From: Archegozetes longisetosus
Taxonomy: Eukaryota; Arthropoda; Arachnida; Sarcoptiformes; Trhypochthoniidae
Length of the DNA stretch: 64,000 nucleotides
Assembly: GCA_018873245.2 (NCBI GenBank)
Contig: JAEMBT020000009.1
Span: forward strand, 17,081,794 to 17,145,793
Reading direction: 5' to 3'
Shown here: positions 1 to 11,434 of the stretch, piece after piece
Numbering within the stretch: the stretch's first letter is position 1
Layout of the letters: every line of letters starts with the position of its first letter
Position numbers and translations under genes: made by a program
Notes under the pieces: model-generated
Database searches by the model: none
What the model was told of the DNA's origin: nothing
Seen by the model: only the letters and a program-made list of their open reading frames with translations

Positions 1-599
1 CATTCAAGCTTGCATTGCCTACTAAACACTCAATTTTACATTAAATTTTATTGCCGAACTATTCCTGAATTGACTTAATTTTTATTCCCTAATAACCGCC
101 GAAAATTGCTTGTATTATCGCCGTCTCTGCACATCGTAATTAAATGGTACCCCTAAATAGTATGTGTAATTTGTCTCATAGATCCATTAAAAGTAATATG
201 TAGAAAATTTTCCATCAAATAGTATTCAACATTTAAAAAATTATTATGAGTATACTGATATAAAACAACGTATATTAGCAAAGTTAAGCGTAAAGATAAT
301 TAAATTCAACTGTACTTATCTTACAATTAGGAAAAAGATGGAGTATTTGTGATTAGGGCCCTAGACTTTATATATGCACCTAATTGTGCCAAAATCTGCA
401 ATCACCAGATAAGAAGTTCCCTGACAGTTATTTTATTTTTTATTAATCGAGAAATTAAACTTCTACCATCGTAATAAATCTATAATTTATAGTTTTCTCG
501 AACTATTACGAATGTAGCAATTCTAAGATGCTACAGTTTTTAAAAAAATAATTTATAAATCATAATCAAGATAATCAAATTAAAATCCTCAATTAAGAA
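1..599. other. Intergenic, no gene seen
   Basis: AT-rich sequence with no coding signal, TIR or long repeat that I can support. It lies downstream of the minus-strand cellulase gene. Confidence 0.5.
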
Positions 600-605
600 T
601 TTATT
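600..605 (-). terminator. Candidate poly(A) signal of the cellulase gene
   Basis: AATAAA on the minus strand (tttatt on plus), about 126 nt after the cellulase stop codon. The hexamer is common by chance in DNA this AT-rich, so this is only a candidate 3' end. Confidence 0.3.
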
Positions 606-730
606 GGTCAGAAATTTTAATTAGATGTTACCATAACTAAGACTTAATTTTGAAATCACGTTTGAATTTAGAGATATTATTGAATTGATCTGCAAAACTG
701 ATAGCACTTAATTTGTGGAAAATTCATAGT

Positions 731-1544
731 TTAAAGATTAGCATATCTCTTTTCAGAAACTAAAGAATCATCAGTTCTTTGACAACCAGTCTTTTTGATA
801 ATGGATTTGGGACATTGAACGCGTCTCAGATTCATTGTTGGGTTTTCGGCATTCTGGAACCAATCGAAACGCCAATAACATCCGGGCTGGAGAACAGACG
901 GAAGTGAACTGCATCCGTTTCGGGATGAAATACCACCATATCGTGGACCCCAACCATCAGCAGGTGCTCCCCATTGATCCGTACATCCATTGTAAAAACC
1001 AACTCCTCCGCCAGGGATCTGAATGTCGAATTGATTTGACCCAAGATTTCTTCCAGTGTTCGTCACCTGAACAACCATTTTCTTGCCTGAGACAGCGGTT
1101 GAAGTGAATGTGATTTCATAGCACGCACAACACCTTTCGAAAAACAATTATTTCATTTGTTAAAACATTGAATACTTATTTTTAATTAGACTTGACATCA
1201 AAATCAATAGTAAAGATAATTTTCTAACCAATCCGATTCTTGTTTTCCAGCCAAAACTCCGGCAACAAACCCAAAAGACAAACTACTGTTCCAAGCGGAC
1301 GGTTGATTAGAGTTACACATAAAACATGGGGGATCACTTGTACTACCGTAACAATCGTTTCTGCAGTTACTGTCGACTACTGTAACGCCGTCCTTATTGC
1401 ATGAACTAACAGGACTAGTCACCGAAGCCTTTCCTGGCCAACCACACGAAGCCTTACAACAATCCCAATAACGGGTTGTCACTCCACTCGTCTGACTTGA
1501 ACTGCAACCACAGCCAAAACCACGACAGCAACGAAAGCGTTCAT
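731..1544 (-). CDS. GH45 endoglucanase (cellulase), two exons, frame break after the signal peptide
   Basis: Glycoside hydrolase family 45 endo-beta-1,4-glucanase, expected to be secreted and to cut cellulose internally by an inverting mechanism. Exon 1 is 1544-1229 and exon 2 is 1133-731; the 95-nt GT-AG intron (1134-1228) splits the Trp codon of SDW|CCACYE. Family blocks in order: [18 protein letters not shown] with the catalytic-base Asp, [27 protein letters not shown] with the catalytic-acid Asp, [34 protein letters not shown] and VQCP. The mature part has 16 Cys, consistent with a disulfide-rich enzyme. ATG 1544 opens a clear signal peptide ([15 protein letters not shown]) that is one frame off the mature enzyme. 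Exon length is 719 nt, one short of 720 (239 codons plus stop), so one base appears to be missing near 1499-1503. The Asp equivalent to D114 of Humicola insolens EGV is Asn here ([11 protein letters not shown]). This is a pseudogene, a sequencing error, or a gene with an unseen splice solution. The family call is secure; activity is not. Confidence 0.92.
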
Positions 1545-1595
1545 TTTCGATACTCAAGCAAATCAACTTAAACTTCGATTCCGAACTAATGAACA

Positions 1596-1622
1596 ACTGA
1601 ATGAATTTCTCTCTAATTTATA
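1596..1622 (-). promoter_or_regulatory. TATA box plus TCAGT initiator of the cellulase gene
   Basis: On the minus strand TATAAA (1622-1617) is followed 24 nt later by an arthropod-type initiator TCAGT (1600-1596, A at 1598). The resulting 5'UTR is about 54 nt to ATG 1544. This supports ATG 1544 as the true start. A longer in-frame opening reaching back to about 1596 would put coding sequence on top of the initiator and lacks a signal peptide. Confidence 0.55.
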
Positions 1623-1755
1623 CCAATTCTGACTCAAACATTTTACCATATGTGACATATCAAAAATTTTGTCAATTTTGTGTTGTTCTTTCAACACTTT
1701 GTTCTTTCGATTTTGTCAACTTTTACACAATTGCTTTTAGTTAAATATTGCAAAC

Positions 1756-2058
1756 CATATGACTTTACAATTGATTTGTCAATCATTTCCTATTTAACAT
1801 ATGAGTATACGCATCTCAGTGTTATCGAAACTAAAGCATTTGGTTGACTTTTTTTGATTAAAATACGAAATTTTAAACCTACTGATCGAATAAAAAATTA
1901 TTTGTCTAACGTTGAATTCAATTTTCTAATAATAAAAGTGAAACTAGATCATTATCGGAATACAAGTCAACCAAATGCTTTAGTTTCGAAAACGCTGAGA
2001 TGTGTATATGCATCTGATAAATAGGTAATGATTGATAAATCAGTTGTAAAGTCGTACG
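1756..2058. mobile_element. Foldback MITE just upstream of the cellulase promoter
   Basis: Inverted arms of about 95-100 bp (1756-1852 and about 1964-2058) share, among others, AAAGCATTTGGTTGACTT against its complement, around a loop of about 110 bp. No coding capacity. It sits about 130 bp upstream of the cellulase TATA box. Confidence 0.75.
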
Positions 2059-2649
2059 ATTTTTCAATCATTGGACTTCTCTGGATAATGAAATTTCTAT
2101 CAAATTTTTAAAAATGTTCTCAAAAGCTCATTTAATGACGGGAAGCGAATAATAATGAAGATATCTAGAATACGAGTGCAAACCTGATATCATAAGTGCA
2201 CATATGCTAGCTTTGAGCTACGCTGTGCTTCAAGGTCAATATATAAATCAGAAGCGCAGTTGAAGCTCAAGGCTCACATTGAAGCCTAAAGATCAGCTCG
2301 ACTGAGCTCGACAGTTTAAACTCCAGTTCGTAATTTCACTTGACTTAGAGCCGAGCCTGAGAATCTCCGGATCTGAGGTCTTCTGAGGCCCATGTCCGAG
2401 TCCTGCTCCTTAATATTAGTTAAGGTCCACGTTCGAGTCTTAATAAATTGGCTCGGGTCTGGTCCAGGTCTTTAGGAAAGACCTCTGAGTGAAGACCTCA
2501 TGGTTTAATAACATTAATTAATGAAATAAATATTTATTTAGCGATAAGATAAAAATACAAATTTTAAAGTGTTTCAAATGATGATAACCATGAACTTAAA
2601 CACATGCATGACGTTATTGTACTGTCATTAAGACAATTACGCTTTATTG

Positions 2650-5130
2650 TGATTAATCACCTGATTTTGAAAATATCTGCTCACAAGGAACACTTGAAGC
2701 AGTAATAGGAAGTATATAGAAATGACGAACGTTATACTGATCAGGTCCGCCAATACACTTTTCCGACTCGATAAACGATAGCTAACCAAGCACTTAACAT
2801 ACATTTATATCACTTCGAGTTGATTAATGAATAATCAAAAACTTTAAAAGTAAATAAAAATAAACAATTTAATGTTAAATAAGTTAAATAAGAATTAAAT
2901 ACAACTAAATATCTGTAAAAGAACAACAAAAGACAATTAATTCCGACATGATCTCTCCTCTCGAGGCTTGCCACGTCTCTCCTTTATTTCGTAGACTCCT
3001 CTTTTATTGTTGCATTGCAAGCTATTACTATACAGTTGAATGAATGATCAACTAGTGTTGAACTGACTGAATTACGCGTGGATGTGACTTTTGCCCCCGT
3101 CAGAAAGCTACTTTAGATAAGTTTAAAAAGTGTGATATGCTGTTTTTCCACCACAAAACTGGGTCCGATTCATGTACTTCAGTCGAAAAATTGATATATA
3201 TTTTCGATCATATTTGAAGAATCAGTTTTACGCTTTTTGTAAATACTTGTGATAAATGATTCTGAAGGCTCTTCAGTGACTGATTCAGCAGGAGGTGAGT
3301 AAAATTGATTGAAAAAATTAGTAAATTTAGTTTTCATAGCACAAGTTGAGATTTCAAAATAATCAAATTTGATTCTTGGATTAGCTGTAACGGCAAACTC
3401 TGTAATATCGTTTGTCATTACTGTTTTATATGTATTTAACTTTTTAAGCATAACATCTGCACAACTTGAAATATCCTTGAAATTAGATGCTTCGTAGGTT
3501 TTAATGTGCAATTTAATAGATTAAAAAATCGGTAAAAGTAAGCAGATACTTGCATACTTCTGACCTGAATAGCATTTGTTGCCCCTTCAAATGGTCGTAA
3601 TAATGATTGTGTTTCTTTCAATAATTTCTATTCATTTTTATCTAAGCTGAATGCTTTGAAAGACACACCACTCAAACAAATATTTAATTTTTTCACCCAT
3701 CAAAATTACTGAATTTAACATGACCAAAACTGAATTCTATCTAGTTTTGAGATCTTTTTTCGGTGATAAATATACGTTTCCCAGTGTTTTAGTTGTTAAT
3801 CGAAATTTTTACTGTTATTTAGGTGACGTTTTCACAGAAGTCGCAAGATTTCTTATCTTCTTTATGAGTTGATTCAATGACTTTTTGAGGCCACTTTCAA
3901 CAATTAACGTATAAGTGCGTTTTATCTACGCGTGTATTTAAGGTGAAACTACTCTACTTTTTAGCGCAAAGTTCACCTTAAACACGTGCGTATTTAAGCC
4001 TCATAAAGTGAGGTCAGCTCCAAAAGTCAGTTTCGCTTTAAACACGCACTTTTCATGACACATTATTAGCACATGTTTTAAACACAAACATGTCATAAAC
4101 ATGTCATAAGCACATGTAATTGAAACGAATTGTGATGCTTTTGTTTAATAAAACTTAACATCTAATTATCGACCATTAAGTTAAAACAAATTCAATTAAA
4201 ATCCTTATTCCTCAAAATAACATAAAGTGCCTCAAAGTAACACAAAAAAATTATATGTCAACTAGTGCGTATTTAAAGCGAAGTTATTAGTGTTTCACCT
4301 TAAATACGTGCGTATTTAAGACTGTTTTTTGTGGTCCATAAAAAGTCCAGTTTCATTTTAAATACGCGCGTATTTAAAGCGCACTTATACGTTAGACTTA
4401 AAATATGTGGAAAACATCTCAAATTAAAAGACTTGAATTTCAAAAAATTTTCAGCCTGAAAGTTTAACTTTAAAATTTTCATTGCAGATACATTTTTTTG
4501 CATTATCAGTAGTTACTGAAATTATCTTGTCTCTAATATTAAATTTGTTGAATATTTCAAGTAGCTTTTCATATATTTGCTTACCAGAGTGTGGATAAGG
4601 AACCATAGAGAAGTCAATTAAAATATTTCTCTTCACAAATTTAATACCGAAAAATGTGCAGTGGTTGCCATGAAAGATTTTTGGCTATTCGTGTCCACAT
4701 ATCAGTGGTGACTGCAATTTTTTTTGAATATTTTCATTCAAAAAACTAATAACTTTTTCAATCATTTCTTTGTTTTTTCATGATGCTTCTTTTCACTGTG
4801 AAACGACTCGAAACTGTGTAATTTTTGCTTAATGATTTACAAAACGTTATAAATTTAGGTTCTTGAGCGATATCAAATGCATGTTGACCTTCGACAACAA
4901 ACGATATGAGCCCTCTTTGCGGATCTAACTCAATTTCACTTTTATCCTGTTGGAAACGTTCTATAATATCACTGATTCGATGGTTTTTCGTGAAAATTTG
5001 AATAATGTCTGCTTAATGTACTTGAACTTTATTTTGTTGAAAACATCGCATCACAATGTTTGCACTTAATTTTTTTACTTCTCGCATCTATATAATAATG
5101 TCCCCATTTTTTAAAACGAATACTCTTTAT
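2650..5130 (-). pseudogene. hAT transposase relic (BED zinc finger to C-terminal domain)
   Basis: Pieces in order on the minus strand: a BED-type zinc finger near 5130-5010 (WGHYY, then CKHCDAMFSTK); an RNase H-fold piece at 4636-4451 (VPYPHSGKQIYEKLLEIFNK, then VTTDNAKKC); a middle piece at 3621-3436 (LLRPFEGATNAIQ); 3511-3179 (a TANPRIKFDYFE segment); and the C-terminal hAT signature near 2720-2665 (ASSVPCEQIFSKSGD). Stops and frameshifts separate them and a MITE splits the gene, so no functional protein remains. Confidence 0.75.
3905..4394. mobile_element. MITE nested in the hAT transposase
   Basis: Terminal inverted repeats TAACGTATAAGTGCG and its complement bound about 490 bp that break the hAT coding region. 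Inside are several copies of a palindromic motif around TTTAAATACGCGCGTATTTAA-like sequence, near 3930-3990 and 4265-4385, in both orientations. No coding capacity. Confidence 0.65.
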
Positions 5131-5534
5131 TTCATCAAAAAAATTCTCACTTTTATCTGAGTCTAGTATGATAGAAGCCGAACTCTTTATAATTATTATT
5201 TTAATGATATTTTGATTAAAATCTGAATTGAATTAAATTTGCATTTAACAAACAGAATAGAAAATGACTTCATTTATTGCATTATGCGAGCGCAACAATT
5301 CATAGAAACTATTAATCTGCAATTTGATACTTTTTGTTTAAATAAACAAAATACATTTAAGGTTCGGTTCCGGGTCCAGGTCCGCACCAGGTCCGGATCC
5401 AGGCCTTTAGAGGAGGTCCTCTGAGAGGTCCAGGTCCAAGTTCAGGTCATTCAGAAAGACCTCCAGGACCTGGACCTGCTCAGCACTAACCTAACTAAAA
5501 GAGTTCACCAATGCGATCATCCATTCCTTGAATA

Positions 5535-6294
5535 CAGTAAGACCTCGATTTTGTCAGGCCCTCGGGACTGACTAAAAGTACTGACAAAATTGAGAACTGA
5601 CAAAATCGATAACTGATTATAAGATAAATTTTTAATGTAGTCATAAAATTAATAATACAAAGCATTAGAAACAATCAAATTTTCATTTATTTGAAAGAAA
5701 TCAGTTATCTCTGATTGTTTAAATGAATTTAGATGATTTTTATACATAATATCTTCAACTTTGTCAATTAGTGATAAGTTATCGATCAAATTTTCATTTA
5801 AACAAGAAATACGATTTAATTGTCGATAAAGCAGTCAAAGCATCACTAAAATTAACATTTTTCAGTTCAATTGTCTCTTCGCTGTCATCTATATCAGAGA
5901 CTTGGATAGTTTCAGTATTTGAATTAAGTGAAATTTTTTAATTTGATCTAAATCTAATGTCTCTGAAGTAACTAATTCATTGTCAGCATTGATAAAGTCA
6001 TCAAAACTTAAATCATTTGTGCCAAATGTATTGCAAAAATCATTCCATAGGATTTTTGCCTAATATATGACTTAGTGTCAAAATTTGATACATGTTAGAC
6101 CTTTGCAATACAATTGACAAAATCGATGTACTATGTATATTATACAAACTATTAGTATTTAATGACAAAATCGCGAATTTGACAAAATCGAAATGACATA
6201 ATCAAGATTTTTCCATATAGTATTAGCATTGCGACTAACCAAATCATTCTAATCAATTGACAAAATCGTAAATAACAAAATCGAGGTCTTACTG
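5535..6294 (-). mobile_element. pogo/Tigger-type element, internally decayed
   Basis: TIRs CAGTAAGACCTCGATTTTGT and its complement, each next to a TA dinucleotide (5533-5534 and 6295-6296), match the Tc1/mariner-pogo arrangement. Minus-strand remnants such as FINADNELVTSETLDLDQI and LIDKVEDIMYK followed by QSEITDFFQ look like the acidic C-terminal part of a pogo-like transposase, broken by stops. GACAAAATCG-type motifs recur at both ends. Confidence 0.7.
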
Positions 6295-7195
6295 TATTAT
6301 TCTTTAATTTCATATAAAAGCTTTTAGAATATTTTTAAAAATAAGTTTCTAAGAACATTTTATAATATGAAACTTTACTTCAAAAGTGTACGGTAGAGAA
6401 TATAAAACATGATATATAAAGTAAAAGCTGAGATATAATGCAGCTCCACGCATTATCAGATATTACTAGATTACGATTCCTATCAAAACTTAGTCATCCT
6501 TAAAGAAACAATTATTGAACACAATTCATACAGAGCTGAGATAATACATTTTCAACTCCTTTTAATTTGACTTATGATTAGTTTTGTTTGAATTTGTCTC
6601 CTATTTGAGATATTTTGCTTGTAATTACAACTTTATTAAACATACTTTGGAGTTCCTTTAATTTTAATTTTTTATATGAAAATTTATGGTATAGAAAACC
6701 AAACATTATATATGAAAAGTTAATGTCCAGAAAACTACAATTTAAATTATGAGTAAAAGTTTAATAGATATAAAGTTGTAATTACAAGCGAAGTATCTCA
6801 AATAGGAGACAAATTCAAACTAAACTAATTATAAGTCAAATTAAAGAGTTGAAAATGTCTGGTTTTTCCATTTCAAGCTTCAATTATTGAACACAATTCA
6901 TACAGAACTGAGATAATACATCTCACTCCATAGCAAAAGGCCCTATAATATCGGTAACATCAATACATTTCAGAGCTCTGCATAGAGTTAGTATATATTT
7001 GACTTATTTTCAAAAATTATTGTTTTCTTTCCATTGATTCAAGCACTGTCCAACAAATACTCGGTTATGAAAATAATTTATTAAAATTCAAATTTATTTT
7101 ATTTAAGATTTTACAAACATTTATCGAAAATGAATCAAAAAGTTTGATACGATAGATGTCAGGTCTGCATATCAATATAAGCAGTAAACTATGTA

Positions 7196-7699
7196 CAGTC
7201 TGTCCTTTTATCTTCTAAACTCAAATATTGAGTACAGTTTTTCTTTAAAATGACGCATCGATCAGATGCACTTATGAATAAAGTTTGAAATAAATGTTTG
7301 GAAAGATTATTTCTTAATCATTATGTTTTGTTTAAAAAACACTTTTAGTGTCCGAAATGGTGTTTACAATAAAAGAGAGAGTTTTTATTTATAAAACGTA
7401 TTTATTAACTGATTATTGTTGTGAACAAGTTAGGGATAAATTTACCGAAAAGTTTAATAAAAGAGGACCAACGAATGCCACTATTCGTGATATCAATACT
7501 AAATTTGAAGTAAATTATAAAGTATCGAATTGCTATTTCTAAACACTAATTCTATTACATTCGAATTGATTATTAAAAGTTTGTTCCAAAGTATCAAATT
7601 TTGAATCGATGAGTAATTTATTTGACATCTGATTAAAATATCAAAATATAAAACGTTTTAACTGCTTGATCTGAGTTTAGAAGATAAAAGGACAGACTG
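7196..7699 (+). mobile_element. TA-flanked mariner-type MITE carrying a DUF4817-like helix-turn-helix
   Basis: Perfect or near-perfect TIRs CAGTCTGTCCTTTTATCTTC and its complement, flanked by TA at 7194-7195 and 7700-7701. It is 504 bp long, so it is a deletion derivative that keeps only the N-terminal domain of its transposase. Confidence 0.8.
7357..7542 (+). pseudogene. DUF4817-like N-terminal helix-turn-helix fragment
   Basis: Starts at ATG 7357. The protein begins MVFTIKERVFIYKTY, with FTEKFNKRGPTNATIR and a KFEVN segment after it. This follows the pattern of the DUF4817 DNA-binding domain found at the start of many arthropod mariner-like proteins. The catalytic domain is missing and the frame ends after 61 residues. 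Confidence 0.65.
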
Positions 7700-7808
7700 T
7701 ATAGGCCTTTTTATCAAGTAAAAATAAAGGCGAGATGTCTGGTTTTTCCATTTCACGCTTCAATTGTTTCCTTAAGAATGACTAAGTTTTGATAGGAACT
7801 ATAACTTA

Positions 7809-8248
7809 CTAGGGAAGGGTGCGATCTGAGCAAGTCAGATTAACATATTTTTGATTTGGCATTAATCTATGTCACAATAAGATTGATCAAAACTCACAAA
7901 TTCGTGCTTATGAGCTATCGTTTGTCCGCAATCGGTAATTTAAGGTGCAATCCTTAGCATTGCTTTGTACGGCAGCAATGTATAATATAATGCCTTTGCT
8001 TTATGCCATAGAAAGTTGGCTTCACTGTTCAGTTTAATGCTTGTCAATGCGTTCAATGCATATGGGTACCAATGAGCATTACTGCCATACAAAGCAATGC
8101 TAAAGATTGCATTTTATATTGCTGATTGTGGACAAACAAGAGCTCATAAGCACGAATTGTTGAGTTTTGGTCAATCTAATTGTGACATAGATTAATGCTC
8201 AATGAAAAATATGTTGATCTGACTTCCTCAGATCGCACTCTTCCCTAG
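7809..8248. mobile_element. MITE with long TIRs nested in a foldback arm (copy 1)
   Basis: TIRs start CTAGGGAAGGGTGCGATCTG and end with the complement, flanked on both sides by TTA (7806-7808, 8249-8251). The arms are roughly 150-190 bp with a central region of about 100 bp. Removing the element restores continuity with the left outer arm, which shows insertion. A second copy of the family lies at 30184-30597. Confidence 0.8.
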
Positions 8249-8903
8249 TTAGTAATATCTGATTATGTGTGTAGCTGCATTGTTTTTCAATTTTGACTTT
8301 ATATATATTGTTTTATTTTCTCTACCGTACACTCTTGAAGTAAAGTTTCATATGTTTATGAGGAGATAGTATGAAGTTGAAAGTTAATTTGGACACTTGA
8401 CTTTGAACAGTGCAATTAATGTGGAACCATTTCAAAAGGCTAGGGATGAAATTTATTTAGTATTTATGAATCCATTGATGATCTATCTTTTGGTCATTTC
8501 AAATGATGAGTTTGTTTCCAAATCATTTTGAGCAATTTTTAAGCATTATTTCATTCTATTCATTTTATTAATAAATTTATTCAGAAAATAAAATTTTAAA
8601 TATTCCACTTGACTACTTTTGACACTAAAATATTTTCATAATATTACATCAATTGGAATAATTGAGTTATTTGTCCAGAAGATAATTTTTTGATAGTTGA
8701 AAATTAAGAGAAATCAACTATTATTTAGGTGAGAATTTTTAAAAATTTTGTTTCAAACTGTGAAAGTAATTAATATTCATATAAACTATTTAACTTAATC
8801 GAATTTAAGAGATAACTTAATCGAGTTTATTCAATCTTCATGAAACCACATTCACGATTGAACTCAAATCAAGTATTGAGAATCGGATCGAAACTGTTAT
8901 AAT

Positions 8904-9585
8904 TAGTGTTAGACATCAGCTGAGCTTGAACTGAGCTTGAGTTGAGCTGAGCTTGAGTTGAGCTGAGCTTGAGTTGAGCTGAGCTTGAGTTGAGCTGAGC
9001 TGAGCTTGAGCTGAGCTGAGCTGAGCTCAATGTTACTTTTGAGCTGATGAAATCAGATCAAGCTCAGTCGTCTTCTAGCTCAGCTCACAGCTCAAGCTCA
9101 CTAAACTGATCTACCAGTTCAGCTCAGATCAGCTCAATGGGTAATAGTTTATAGAATTTATTAGAGTTATCTATTCTTAAACGATTCATCCAAATAGAAA
9201 TTTGATACTTTCAATGTAAAATCTATAAGTGATATGCTGTATAGTCTAATGACGTTTTGTTTAACTTAAATGCTTTGCAGTAATAGCCCATAGAAGACGA
9301 TTCCAAAACGTTTCAACTTTAAGACAGTGTTAAATATTCAATAATTCATTTCAGAAGACGTTTAGTCTTCTTCTTATTGTATATCAGTTATATTTCTTAC
9401 ATTGTAATAAATTTCCAGTATTTCTGATAAATATTGAAAAATTTCGCGGAAAATTTTGACTTATCAATCAGATTAGATTAGATCGGTCCAGTTCATAGCT
9501 CAGATCAGTCCAGCTCACAGCCCAGCTCAGCTCATAGCTCAGCTCAAGCTCAAGCTCAGGGTAACTGAGCTGATGTCTATCACTA
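8904..9585. mobile_element. hAT MITE with perfect 8-bp target duplication
   Basis: Termini TAGTGTTAGACATCAGCTGAG and the matching complement (TAGTGATAGACATCAGCTCAG in reverse) are flanked by an identical octamer GTTATAAT at 8896-8903 and 9586-9593. This is the hallmark of hAT insertion. Subterminal regions carry tandem GAGCTGAGCTTGAGTT units. No transposase is left. Confidence 0.9.
8918..9045. repeat. Minisatellite in the hAT MITE left end (16-bp unit)
   Basis: About four tandem copies of GAGCTGAGCTTGAGTT, degrading into GAGCT runs. The right end (about 9470-9570) has complementary AGCTCAGCTC-type repeats, so the two ends can pair. Such subterminal repeats usually bind transposase in hAT elements; that role is inferred. 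Confidence 0.8.
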
Positions 9586-9699
9586 GTTATAATATATCCA
9601 ATTGAAATGAAAATACCCAGAAAGCGTGATGATTGCCATAAAATAGGATCAAAGTAAGCCACTGGTGAATCAAACTAACATAAGTCTCACTATGTAAAT

Positions 9700-10460
9700 C
9701 GATCAAAATTGACTCTTATAAGAATTTCTTATACACATATCCCACGGATAATCATTAGGAACACAAACATAATCTTAATCGACGAATCGAATAAAAACAA
9801 AGTTATTGAATCATATGTAAAGTTCGCTCTTATGAAACTTAGTTTTATTGTGCGACAAAAATAATAGTCAAAATGCAATGATTCGATATTTGATTTATTC
9901 CTGAGACAGTCAAAGCCTTTATATTCATCTCATTTACTCATTGATAGAGACGACTTATAAAAACTCTTGGTCGGATTGAAACATTTAGATAAGATAATTT
10001 TGAATAAAGATTGTGAGGAAAAAGATAAACCAACTGATTTATATTTTAAAAGTGAAATCTTGATTTAAAATAAAGGAGGATAGTATTTTTCTATAGACTG
10101 CTGGGCTCACACTGATTTCGATGAGTGACATTTAAAAGGTGTTTTAATGCTGAACACAAAAGTCTCTAGGAGCTTTTTATCAAGACCAATAGTTTTCGAG
10201 TTATGAGGGAAAAATGATCTTATGTTAAAAATCGATTTTTTCGGGTTTTTGACCACATAAATATAAATTTTGTGTTAAATTTCCTACCACGTAGAAGTAA
10301 ACCCGAAGTGAGCATAAAACTAAAACCAAAACTATGAACAAAAGAACAAACAAAATTAAAATAAATTTATTAATAATAAGTGATAAGACTTTAATAAAAT
10401 AAATGAGAGTTGAATTGAAAGATTCCGAAAAGTAAATCAACAAATTCACGTTGCACTATT
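9700..10460. other. No gene seen
   Basis: AT-rich DNA without a convincing ORF, TIR or RNA gene. Confidence 0.45.
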
Positions 10461-10898
10461 CCTGAAATAATTGTCTGAACAAAACTGATAGATATATATT
10501 TATGTATAGAGCATGAATAGGAAGTATCGACTGTACTGTAGGGTCTCTATAGTATTGATTCATTCAAAATTGATTAAATCTTTAAAAACCTTAACTATCA
10601 ATGATTTGAATTAATGCATAAGCTTTAGTAAAATATAAATTAATGGGTGATGAAGTATAATTTCTTTCGCATTATAAACAAAGGTTTGATTAAATTTATA
10701 ATGAAAATTTAATATGAACTTAAATAAAAATATTGCCTCTTAACTTCAACTGATAAGTAGTGATTGATTTTTGGGCTACTAATCAAAATGACAATCATCA
10801 TTATTGATATTTAAAAGTTACGGTACAGTTATTTAATGCTATCTTTCAATGTTATACGCTATAGTAATGTTTTATTTTGTTTAGACAATTATTTCAGG
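10461..10898. mobile_element. Small TIR element, family unknown
   Basis: A 24-bp inverted repeat (CCTGAAATAATTGTCTGAAC followed by AAAA; one mismatch between arms) bounds 438 bp of non-coding sequence. I cannot define a target duplication. Confidence 0.5.
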
Positions 10899-11434
10899 CA
10901 TAATAAATTCTTGAACTGCATTTTTTAAAATCCATTGATGTAAATTTGAAAAATTATTTCTACAATGTTGTGAGGTTATAGTTTATTAATATTCTAATAT
11001 ACTCATCAGTACGATAGCTGGACATAAGTCTTGAGATTTTATTAAGGAGTTTATTCTCTACTCATTTGTATAGGTTTCAATCATTTTAAACAACTCAAAA
11101 TTATTTAAATATCGAAATGTTTGAGAAGTATAAATACGAGTGATGTAAAAGCTAATAACAAAAGTGCAAAAAATCCACTTAAAAGTCTTATAATATAATT
11201 GAGGTTTTCATCTTTATTGCGCGAGTATATCTGTATATAAATGACTCATGTTAATTTTAAGGGTTTTAAGTGAAAAAATAGTATTCGAGTTAATTTATAT
11301 TCATCAGTGTGGGCTTTAAAGATTAACATGTTTCCAACTGCTGTTTCTATCAAGTCCCTCTTCAAAAGCCTTTGAGATGCTTTTATTTTAATCCATAGAC
11401 TTTGTAACGCTATAAATAAAAAATTACTTTCGAG

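Larger units (their letters stand above)
2346..5488 (-). mobile_element. Decayed hAT transposon with its transposase
   Basis: Termini TAGAGCCGAGC (left) and TAGTGCTGAGC (right, complement strand), followed by subterminal GGTCCAGGTC-type repeats at both ends. The flanking octamers acttgact (2338-2345) and acctaact (5489-5496) agree at 6 of 8 positions, as expected for an old hAT target duplication. The inside holds broken hAT transposase coding on the minus strand, interrupted by a MITE at 3905-4394. Confidence 0.7.
6365..8353. mobile_element. Large composite foldback element with nested insertions
   Basis: The outer arms begin ATATGAAACTTTACTTCAA at 6365 and end with the complement at 8353. 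The left arm continues to about 6555. The right arm is about 7741-7808 plus 8249-8353, split by a MITE. Between the arms lie a second palindrome (about 6550-6640 against 6760-6860) and a TA-flanked mariner-type element (7196-7699). Half of the inner palindrome recurs at 56936-57092, so it is a dispersed repeat. Confidence 0.7.

Noticed and set aside
835-1107. 90-codon plus-strand ORF and other small openings over 731-1107
   Set aside because: They lie antisense or out of frame to GH45 exon 2, whose family motifs are unambiguous.
8904-9585. Regular GAGCT repeats as a CRISPR-like array
   Set aside because: Units are contiguous without unique spacers, sit at both ends of a hAT MITE, and the genome is eukaryotic.
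10225-10449. 74-codon minus-strand hydrophobic ORF
   Set aside because: Runs of Leu/Ile/Phe from AT-rich sequence; no signal of a real gene or splice sites.
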